From contig NZ_BONY01000001.1 in the NCBI RefSeq assembly GCF_016862955.1, positions 1-64,000 on the forward strand: a stretch of DNA of 64,000 nucleotides, written 5' to 3'. This DNA comes from Rhizocola hellebori (lineage in GTDB: Bacteria > Actinomycetota > Actinomycetes > Mycobacteriales > Micromonosporaceae). Below are positions 7,382-14,459 of this stretch, piece after piece. Each line of letters opens with the position of its first letter. The first letter of the stretch is position 1. The notes under the pieces were generated by a model. That model made no database searches. It saw only the letters and a program-made list of their open reading frames with translations, and was not told the origin of the DNA. A program made the translations under genes and the position numbers.

Positions 7382-9460
7382 ATGGCCAGCAGCGCTCTTA
7401 CTCTCCCCGTCCCCGAGGCTGAGGTTACCGGCGTGGAGCTGCACGTCGCGAAGTCTGGTTCCGACACCGCCGCCGGAACCGCGCGGGCCCCCCTGCTCAC
7501 GATCGGTGCTGCCGCGGCGCTGGCTCAGCCGGGGGACACCGTCGTCGTGCACGAAGGCGTGTACCGCGAGTGGGTGAACCCGCCGCGCGGCGGTACGGCT
7601 GCTGCGCCGATCACCTACCAGGCTGCGCTGGGCGCGGATGGCCTGTTCGAGAAGGTGACGATCTCGGGTGCTGAGGTGATCGCCGACTGGCATCCGCACG
7701 CCGGCTCGGCTGGCCGGGTCTGGGTGGCGACAGTGCCGAACTCCCTGTTCGGGTCGCGCAACCCCTACCTCGAGCGCATCGGTGGGGACTGGTTCTTCGA
7801 CCAGGTCAACACCTGGCACACGGGCGAGGTGTATCTCGACGGCAAGTCGTTGTACGAGTCGCTGACCATGGCCGGCGTCGAGCACCCCGAGGTCACCGTG
7901 GACTCGTTCGACCAGGCGGGCTCGCTGCTGACCTGGTACTGCGAGGTGGGCGACGACGTCACCACGATCTGGGCGAACTTCGGGGGCGCCGACCCGGCGG
8001 GGCACCAGATCGAGATCAACGCGCGCAAGTTCGTCTTCTGGCCCGCCGCCACGGGCATTGACTACATTACGGTGCGCGGCTTCACCTTGACGAAGGCCGC
8101 CACACAGTGGGCCCCGCCCACGGCGCTGCAAGAGGGCCTGATCGGCCCGCACTGGTCGAAGGGCTGGGTGATCGAGGACAACACGATCACCGACTCGAAG
8201 AACGTCGGCGTCTCGCTGGGCAAAGAGGCCAGCACCGGGCAGAACGAGGCCGCCGCAGGGCCGAAGGGCGCCAAGGGCGGCACACAGCGCGAGCGCGAGG
8301 TGATCCAGCGGGCGCTCGCCCTGCGCGGACCCGCCGCGGGCGAGCCGCACCCGTGGGACCGGGATCACGTCGGCTCCCACACGGTGCGCCGCAACACGAT
8401 CCGGGACTGCGAGCAGGCCGGCATCGTCGGGCACCTGGGGGCGGCGTTCTCGACCATCAGCGACAACCACATCTCCCGCATCCACGTGAAGCGTCAGTGG
8501 CACGGCGCCGAGGTGGCCGGCATCAAGCTGCATGCCGCGATCGACACCGTGATCAGCGGGAACACCATCCATCACACGCACCGTGCCCTGTGGCTCGACT
8601 GGCAGGCCCAGGGCACCCTGGTGCGGCGCAATGTCTTCTACGCCTCCACCGCCGAAGACTTCATGGTCGAGGTCTGCCACGGCCCGTACCTCGTGGACTC
8701 GAACCTGTTCCTGTCACCGTGGGCGGTCAAGGACATGTCCAGCGGCGGCGCCTACGTGCACAACTACATCGCCGGTCGCATCGCGAACTGTACCGAGCAC
8801 CAGCGGTACACCCCGTACCACCTCCCGCACTCCACGGCCGTCTACGGAGTCTCGAACATCCTCGGTGGAGACAACCGGTTCTACAACAACGTCTTCGTCG
8901 GCGACGGCGCGTGCGCCGAGCACACCGAACCGCAGTCGGAACCGACGCTCGCGAGCTTCTGGTCCGGCGCGATCGACATGGACGGCGTGCCCGGGCAGGC
9001 CACCTTCATGCCCACCCCGGTGGGCACCTCGCAGTACGACGCCTACCCGACGGCGCAGGAGTACCCGAACGAGCACGGCAGCGCGCTGGCCGGGCCACGC
9101 CTCCCGGTCTGGATCGAGGGCAACCTCTACGCGGAGGGCGCCGAGCCGTTCCGCGCGGAACCCACGGCCATCATCACAGGCGCATCACCCGTGCGAGTCG
9201 AGGTGCTCGACACCGCAGCCGGCACCCTCCGCGTCGAGGTGACCCACCCGGGCACCCACGTGGTCGCCCCGGTGACCAGCGAGCGCCTCGGGACCAGCTA
9301 CCAAGCCGAGATGGGCTATACCAACCCCGACGGGTCTGACCTGGACCTGAGCGCCGACCTCTGTGGGATCCTCCGAGGTGAGGTTGTGCCCGGGCCTTTC
9401 GCCGCATCGGCGCCCGTCACCCGGATACTCGCCGCGCCAGAACCGGCGGGCCGGCGCTAG
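7382..9460 (+). CDS. beta-xylosidase, GH120 (right-handed beta-helix)
   Basis: A 692-residue enzyme that closely follows the Thermoanaerobacterium GH120 beta-xylosidase sequence as I recall it: HVAKSGSDTAAGTARAP, GDTVVVHEGVYREWVNPPRG, GIDYITVRGF, QWAPPTALQEGLIGPHWSKG and LPHSTAVYG. The fold is a parallel beta-helix with added domains. By that alignment Asp406 (in LWLDWQAQG) is the nucleophile and Glu430 (in VEVCHGPYLVD) the acid/base. There is no signal peptide, so it would hydrolyse imported xylo-oligosaccharides in the cytoplasm. It is the last gene of the importer operon and is followed by a terminator-like hairpin. It is often annotated only as a beta-helix or pectate-lyase-like protein. 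Confidence 0.88.
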   Translation: MASSALTLPVPEAEVTGVELHVAKSGSDTAAGTARAPLLTIGAAAALAQPGDTVVVHEGVYREWVNPPRGGTAAAPITYQAALGADGLFEKVTISGAEVIADWHPHAGSAGRVWVATVPNSLFGSRNPYLERIGGDWFFDQVNTWHTGEVYLDGKSLYESLTMAGVEHPEVTVDSFDQAGSLLTWYCEVGDDVTTIWANFGGADPAGHQIEINARKFVFWPAATGIDYITVRGFTLTKAATQWAPPTALQEGLIGPHWSKGWVIEDNTITDSKNVGVSLGKEASTGQNEAAAGPKGAKGGTQREREVIQRALALRGPAAGEPHPWDRDHVGSHTVRRNTIRDCEQAGIVGHLGAAFSTISDNHISRIHVKRQWHGAEVAGIKLHAAIDTVISGNTIHHTHRALWLDWQAQGTLVRRNVFYASTAEDFMVEVCHGPYLVDSNLFLSPWAVKDMSSGGAYVHNYIAGRIANCTEHQRYTPYHLPHSTAVYGVSNILGGDNRFYNNVFVGDGACAEHTEPQSEPTLASFWSGAIDMDGVPGQATFMPTPVGTSQYDAYPTAQEYPNEHGSALAGPRLPVWIEGNLYAEGAEPFRAEPTAIITGASPVRVEVLDTAAGTLRVEVTHPGTHVVAPVTSERLGTSYQAEMGYTNPDGSDLDLSADLCGILRGEVVPGPFAASAPVTRILAAPEPAGRR

Positions 9461-9480
9461 GCAGGTCAGAGCTGCTGTGT

Positions 9481-9515
9481 GGCGCCTCTCGCGGCTGGTT
9501 CGAGCGAGGGGCGCC
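9481..9515 (+). terminator. hairpin terminator after GH120 gene
   Basis: GGCGCCTCTCGC (9481-9492) pairs with GCGAGGGGCGCC (9504-9515) over 12 bp with one G-T type mismatch and an 11-base loop. It lies 20 bp after the GH120 stop. No long T run follows, as is usual in high-GC actinomycetes. Confidence 0.65.
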
Positions 9516-10017
9516 CTTGCTCGATGGCGCACCCTGTGGCGTGAGCTGCATGCTCGGGCGGTGGCGCCAGCCGATGTGGACTTCCGTTGGGACGGCCGAC
9601 CGGGCGAGGTGTGGGCCGAGACCTCGGTGGTAGCCGAACGACAGGATCATGACCGAAGGCATGCCGCCAGCCATCGATCTCAGGCCGGACAAAGACGACA
9701 CATCAGCACCTGTAACCGAGTTTCGGAACGGTACATGGCCGATCGTCAGATCGACGCGGCGGGACCCGGCAGCGGAGCGAGGATGAATTGCATTCTCTTT
9801 ACCCAGACAATTGAGATCCTCCAGGTCAGTTCTCGAACCCGGAATGGAAATCCAACTCTTCTTCTGGGACGTCGAGACCTCGCAGCTCGAACTCGGCCAA
9901 CGCGGTTCCAGCGAGGCGTGGAAGAAATTCGCCATTGACATTCCCCGTGACGGCGGAATCGCCGACCTCCTTGCTGGGCATACCGCTGATCGCCGCCGAT
10001 GAACCCATCATCCGCTC
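9516..10017. other. gene-free stretch before the integrase remnant
   Basis: About 500 bases without a recognisable gene. The part from about 9780 to 9960 is visibly less GC-rich than its surroundings, in keeping with decayed mobile-element DNA. The integrase's missing catalytic domain should lie here but no resolvase-like motif is readable in any frame. Confidence 0.5.
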
Positions 10018-11121
10018 CGGTCGGACCGGCAAGATTGAGCGGAACGCTGCCCTGACACTGTTGCGGCGGACGAAGCAGGGCGTCGCCGAGTGTTACGTGC
10101 TGGAAATGCTGGAGAAGTCCCGCAACGGCATAGAGATTCATACCGGCCAAGGATTCAACGTTGGCAAGCCTTGCTACGGCTACATCGCCGAGAAAATCAA
10201 GCATCCCGTCCCGGCGAAGCGGGCACAAGGCAAGCACAAGACAAAGCTGACCCCCGACCCGATCCGCTGGCGAACCGTGCCCCAGATCTTCGACCTGCGA
10301 TTGAAGGACGTCCTGTCGTACCGAGCCATCGCCGGATACCTGAACCAGGACTTGGAAACTTGGCCACCACCACAGCCGGTCGATCCCGAGCGCGCCGTCG
10401 GACGCTGGACACCTGGTGCTGTACGCGAAATCCTTGTAAACCCCAAATACACCGGCTTTATGGTCTGGAACCGCCGTGCTACCAAAGATAAACGCCACCC
10501 CGGCAAGAACAATCCCAAAGACCAATGGGTCATCTCAGGTGTTCCTACACATCCAGCCCGCGTGAACGTGGCACCTTCCGCGCCGCGCAGGAACTCATGG
10601 CAAGACGCATAGCCGCAGGCATCAGGGAACGGCACCGCTCTGACCTTGACGTCATGGCACCCAACCCGCGGCTCGCCCTTGCCAAGGCCAGCCTGCCCAA
10701 TGCGAACGACTTCGTCCGCGCCGAGCACCTCAAAGCCGAAGCCGAGATCCGGCGCGAGCTGACCGAGCTCGACAAAAACATGGACAACCTCATGCGAGTG
10801 CTGCAACGCGACAACGACCCTCAGGGTCAGCTCTACCGGCGTGCCAAGAAGCGGATGCTCGAACTCGAGCAGAGCTACGCCGCAGTCGAGGCCTGGCTAC
10901 GGCGTCATGCGGCTTCTACGCCACCAGAGCAAGAAGGCAACGCCGGCCTGCTCGACCATCTTCCGATGATGGCGGTAGACCTCAATATGCTGCCTGCGGA
11001 TCGGCTACGACGGTTCCTGGAGGCGTTCCGAGTAGAGATCCACTACGACATCCGGACAGGACGCGCCACCTTCAAGGCACACATCAGTGGAGAAACCTGC
11101 GCTAAACCGCCCGCAACGTGA
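10018..11121 (+). pseudogene. large serine recombinase (integrase), frameshifted and truncated
   Basis: Frame one (to about 10567) carries the recombinase domain that follows the catalytic domain: GVAECYVLEMLEKSRNG, NVGKPCYGYIAEKI, then WTPGAVREILVNPKYTGFMV. The reading then shifts frame near 10567 and continues as TFRAAQELMARR, a coiled coil (EAEIRRELTELDKNMDNLMR...) and the C-terminal LPADRLRRFLEAFRVEIHYD to the stop at 11121. The resolvase catalytic N-terminus is missing and the Cys-rich zinc ribbon expected after AAQEL is absent. So there are three lesions: N-terminal loss, a frameshift and an internal deletion. Its 3' end overlaps the converging phosphoesterase gene by 20 bp. It marks a former integrative element or its boundary. 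Confidence 0.85.
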
Positions 11122-12280
11122 TCTCGGTGATCTCACTGGGCGCGAAGACGCGCAGCGGCGGGCCCCAGAAACCCGTTCCCCGGCTGGTGTAGAGCTGGGT
11201 GCGCGCGCCGTGGCGGCTCAGCCCTTGCACCACCGGCTGGTCGATCCGGACCAGGAAATTGAACGGCCAGATCTGCCCGCCGTGGGTGTGCCCGGAGATC
11301 TGCAGGTCGACCCCGGCCGCGACCGCGGCATCGATCTGCTTGGGCTGGTGGGCCAGCAGCAGCACGGGCAGCTTCGGGTCGGCTCCGGCCAGTGCGGTGT
11401 CCAGGTCGGCGCGGTGCGCGGGCAGTCCGGAGTGGGCCGCCGTGGCGTCGTCGACCCCGGCCAGCACCAGCTGGTCGCCGCCACGCTGCACGATCAGGTG
11501 GCGATTGTGCAGCGGCTCCCAGCCCAGCCGCTGCATGTGGTCGAGCCAGCCCTGGGCCTCGCCGAAGTATTCGTGGTTGCCGGTCACATAGGTGCGGGCC
11601 AGCTTGGCTCGGATGTCGCCGAGCGGGGCGGCCTGTTCCCGGCGCTGCGCCACCGTTCCGTCGGCGATGTCGCCGGTGTGGCAGACGATGTCGGGCGAAA
11701 GCTCGTTGACCGCCTCGGTGACCCGAGCCGACCAGCGAGCCCGGTCGATCGGGCCGTAGTGGGTGTCGGTCAGCAGCACCACCCGCAGCCCGTCGAGCCC
11801 CCGGCCCAGTCGCGGGATGGTGACCTGGACCCGCCTGACCCGCGGCACCCGCATGGCCTCGTAGTAGCCCCAGACAACCAGGACCGCCGACACCCCGAGC
11901 ACGCTGAGCGCGACGACCCGTGAGCGCAGCGGGTCTGCCACCCCGGCGACGCTCAGGCCCAGGCGCAGGACGTTGCCCAGGATCGCCCAGACGAACAGCA
12001 CCCAGATGACGCCGAGCATGGTGTCGCCGGAGCGGGCGGCCCAGTCCATGCGCCGGCCGTGACCGAGGTACATCAGCACCGGGAAGGCGAGCAACGCTGC
12101 CACGATCAGCACCGTGCCGACGGCCACCACCGGGGAAGGCCATTGCGCCGCGCTCGTGGTCAGCGTCCACCACGGCACCCCGAACAGCAGCGCCAGCACC
12201 ATCATCAGGGTGATGCTGAAGAACACCGGGCGCAGCGATCGCCTCGCCGGCTTCGCTTGCACCGCCTCGCCAACCGACAT
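11102..12280 (-). CDS. membrane-bound metallophosphoesterase (YkuE-like)
   Basis: A 392-residue protein with about four hydrophobic segments in residues 18-140, then a calcineurin-like phosphoesterase domain. Metal-binding motifs are visible: TDTHYGP (Asp172, His174), HTGDIADG, GNHEYF and SGHTHGGQ. The start at 12280 is chosen because GAAGAGGAG lies nine bases upstream; a GTG at 12316 is also in frame. The YkuE-like arrangement suggests a membrane-anchored phosphohydrolase, possibly acting on lipid or cell-surface phosphate esters (family inference). It begins about 40 bp after the SDR gene on the same strand. Confidence 0.88.
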   Translation of the reverse strand: MSVGEAVQAKPARRSLRPVFFSITLMMVLALLFGVPWWTLTTSAAQWPSPVVAVGTVLIVAALLAFPVLMYLGHGRRMDWAARSGDTMLGVIWVLFVWAILGNVLRLGLSVAGVADPLRSRVVALSVLGVSAVLVVWGYYEAMRVPRVRRVQVTIPRLGRGLDGLRVVLLTDTHYGPIDRARWSARVTEAVNELSPDIVCHTGDIADGTVAQRREQAAPLGDIRAKLARTYVTGNHEYFGEAQGWLDHMQRLGWEPLHNRHLIVQRGGDQLVLAGVDDATAAHSGLPAHRADLDTALAGADPKLPVLLLAHQPKQIDAAVAAGVDLQISGHTHGGQIWPFNFLVRIDQPVVQGLSRHGARTQLYTSRGTGFWGPPLRVFAPSEITEITLRAV

Positions 12281-12321
12281 ATCTACGGGCTCCTCTTCGA
12301 CGATCAGGCCAGTCACCGTTG

Positions 12322-13248
12322 TCAGCTCGTGGCCGGGAGCGGGTATTCCACCCCGGTGATTTCTTCAGACAACTTCCAGAGTCGCGCGGCGGTCTGGGGG
12401 TCCTTGGCCGATTCGACCGGCTGCACCACCTTCGGATAGCCCTTCTGCTCGCCCATGCCGTCGGGGCCGTAGAACTCGCCGCTGCGCGCGGCGGGATCGG
12501 TCGCGGCGTAGAGCTGTGGCAGCGCGCCCATCTCCATGCTCTGCGCGAACAGGCTGTTGCCGAAGCGCATCAGGAAGGCCAGCACTCCGGTCGGGCCGGT
12601 GCTCTGCAGGTTGGTGGCGGCGTAGCCGGGATGGGCCAGCAGGCTGCGCACGGGCAGCCCGGCGGCACGCAACCGGCGGTCGAGCTCTAGTCCAAATAGG
12701 ACATTGGCGAACTTGGACTGCGAGTAGTAACCGGTCGGCGAGTATTTGCGCTCGCCGGTCAGGTCGTCGAAGTGGATCCGGCCGCGCTTGTGCAGGCCCG
12801 AGCTGACGGTCACCACCCGCGGGTCCTCACCCTTGGCGATGATGGGAAACAGCAGACCGGTCAGGGCGAAATGCCCGAGATGATTGGCGGCGAACTGGCT
12901 CTCGTGCCCCTGCGGGCTCAGCGAACGCGGCGGCATCATGATGCCCGCGTTGTTCACCAGCACATCGACCGGAACTCCCTCACCGGCGATGCCGTCGGCA
13001 AGACGGTGCACCGACTCGAGATCGCCGAGATCTACCCGGCGCAGCTCGAGGCTGGCCTGCGGCAGCTCGGCCTGGATCGTCTTGAGGGCGGCGTGCCCCT
13101 TCTGCTCGTTGCGCACCGCCATGATCACGTGAGCGCCATGCCGCGCCAGCTCACGGGAGGTCACATAGCCAAGGCCGCTGTTGGCGCCGGTGACCAGGAA
13201 GGTCTTACCGGTCTGAGCGGGAATCCGCTCGGAGGTCCATCGATCCAT
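12322..13248 (-). CDS. short-chain dehydrogenase/reductase (retinol dehydrogenase-like)
   Basis: A 308-residue Rossmann oxidoreductase. The cofactor motif TGANSGLG is at residues 20-27, NNAG follows, and the catalytic serine/tyrosine/lysine set is visible as VSSGLHKRG and YYSQSKFAN. The Arg in AVRNEQKG after the second strand suggests NADP(H). The ATG at 13248 is preferred over an upstream in-frame start at 13284, which adds 12 residues of poor quality before the fold. It is divergent from a TetR regulator, a common pairing in which the TetR protein controls the dehydrogenase. The substrate is unknown. Confidence 0.88.
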   Translation of the reverse strand: MDRWTSERIPAQTGKTFLVTGANSGLGYVTSRELARHGAHVIMAVRNEQKGHAALKTIQAELPQASLELRRVDLGDLESVHRLADGIAGEGVPVDVLVNNAGIMMPPRSLSPQGHESQFAANHLGHFALTGLLFPIIAKGEDPRVVTVSSGLHKRGRIHFDDLTGERKYSPTGYYSQSKFANVLFGLELDRRLRAAGLPVRSLLAHPGYAATNLQSTGPTGVLAFLMRFGNSLFAQSMEMGALPQLYAATDPAARSGEFYGPDGMGEQKGYPKVVQPVESAKDPQTAARLWKLSEEITGVEYPLPATS

Positions 13249-13321
13249 ACAACACAGCATGCCTCCGATGGCACTGAGTGTCAAACATGACCTCGTGTGA
13301 TGAAAACGGCACCGGGCGGGG

Positions 13322-13336
13322 TATGATCCTCAAATG
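13322..13336 (+). promoter_or_regulatory. -10 element for probable leaderless TetR mRNA
   Basis: TATGAT at 13322-13327 ends seven bases before the ATG at 13334, so transcription would begin at or next to the start codon. No ribosome binding site is present. Leaderless mRNAs are common in actinomycetes. Confidence 0.5.
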
Positions 13337-13918
13337 ACCCTGGCCGAGCGCAAACGACAGCTGGTCCGCGATGAGCTGACCGAAGCTGCGCTCAAACTAC
13401 TCGCCTCGCAGGGTTTTGAAGAGACCACCATCGATCAGATCGTCGCCGCGGCGGGCGTGTCCCGGCGCACCTTCTTCCGCTACTTCCGGTCGAAGGAAGA
13501 CGTCATCATCGAGTTCCTGGGGCACCTGGGCACCAAGCTCCGCGATGCCCTGGCCGCCCGGCCCGCCGCCGAGACCCCCGCCCGGGCGCTGCGCGAGGCG
13601 TTCGCGGTGTTCACCGACACTTACCACCACAACCCCGAAAAATCGATCCGGCTGGCCCGGCTGACCCTGGGCAGCCCCGCGCTGATGGCGCGCTACCTGG
13701 AACGGCAGACCCAATGGCGGGCCGACGCGGGCGCCGAGCTGGCCCGGCGGATGAAGGTCGACCCGGCCACCGACCTGCGGCCGCGATTGACCGCCGCGGT
13801 CGGCTTCGCCGCCTTCGACACCGCGCTGACCTGCTGGGTCGACGGCGACGGCGACCAGGACCTCAACACCTGGCTGGACAAGGCTTTCCGCATCGTGTTC
13901 GGCGAGACGGGTCTTTAG
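13334..13918 (+). CDS. TetR-family transcriptional regulator
   Basis: A 194-residue TetR protein. The N-terminal DNA-binding domain is clear: AALKLLASQGFEETTIDQIV, AAAGVSRRTFFRYF, RSKEDVI (about residues 17-53). The C-terminal helical domain is of the MftR-like type seen in many actinobacterial regulators. The gene is divergent from the SDR dehydrogenase with an 85-bp shared promoter region, so it probably represses that gene and itself. The ligand cannot be told from sequence. Confidence 0.92.
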   Translation: MTLAERKRQLVRDELTEAALKLLASQGFEETTIDQIVAAAGVSRRTFFRYFRSKEDVIIEFLGHLGTKLRDALAARPAAETPARALREAFAVFTDTYHHNPEKSIRLARLTLGSPALMARYLERQTQWRADAGAELARRMKVDPATDLRPRLTAAVGFAAFDTALTCWVDGDGDQDLNTWLDKAFRIVFGETGL

Positions 13919-13980
13919 TCCCGCCGGGTTCGGGTCCGCCGGTCCTGGCGCCGACTGGGTAGGCCAGGTGCACTAAGGAC

Positions 13981-14442
13981 ATGCGAGAGACGCGCACCTG
14001 CCTTGTCCTCAACCAGCTGCACGAATACCCGTTCCTGGACGAGCTGCCCGACCCGTGGCTCGATCTCCTCGCCGATCTGGGGCAGCCCGTCGAGTACCCA
14101 GCAAAGCATCGGATCTTCTCCGAAGGAGACCGCGCCGAGCACTTCTGGCTGATCGGCGACGGAGCGGTGACCCTCGATGTGCACGACCCGGAACGCGGCG
14201 ACATCGCCATCGAGACCATCGCCGCCGGTTCCGCGCTGGGCTGGTCCTGGATGTTCCCGCCCTATCGCTGGCATTTCGGCGCGGTCACCACCCGGGCCAC
14301 CCGCGCGCTGCGCTTCCGTGGCCGCGATGTCCTGCTGATGTGCCGGGCCAACCCGGTCGCCGGGATGGATCTGATGCAGCGCTTCGTGGGGGTGACCCTG
14401 GAACGCTTGCAGGCCACGCGTTTCCGCCTGCTCAACCGGTAA
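13981..14442 (+). CDS. cyclic-nucleotide-binding domain protein without DNA-binding domain
   Basis: A 153-residue protein made almost wholly of a Crp/Fnr-type cNMP-binding beta-barrel: FSEGDRAEHFWLIGDGAVTL, then ETIAAGSALGWSWMF and a C-terminal helix. The usual Crp helix-turn-helix is absent and the protein ends soon after the dimerisation-type helix, so it is not a typical transcription factor. It could be a stand-alone sensor or regulator of a partner protein. The phosphate-cassette arginine is not obvious, so nucleotide binding is uncertain. The SARP gene starts 17 bp downstream. Confidence 0.8.
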   Translation: MRETRTCLVLNQLHEYPFLDELPDPWLDLLADLGQPVEYPAKHRIFSEGDRAEHFWLIGDGAVTLDVHDPERGDIAIETIAAGSALGWSWMFPPYRWHFGAVTTRATRALRFRGRDVLLMCRANPVAGMDLMQRFVGVTLERLQATRFRLLNR

Positions 14443-14459
14443 CCAGCCTGCACTCATAC

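Noticed and set aside
9746-10525. 259-codon minus-strand open frame over the integrase remnant
   Set aside because: The plus strand carries clear recombinase motifs in this stretch; the minus translation has none.
12059-12439. Short plus-strand frames rich in His/Arg over the phosphoesterase and SDR genes
   Set aside because: Antisense shadows of two strongly supported genes; no start signals.
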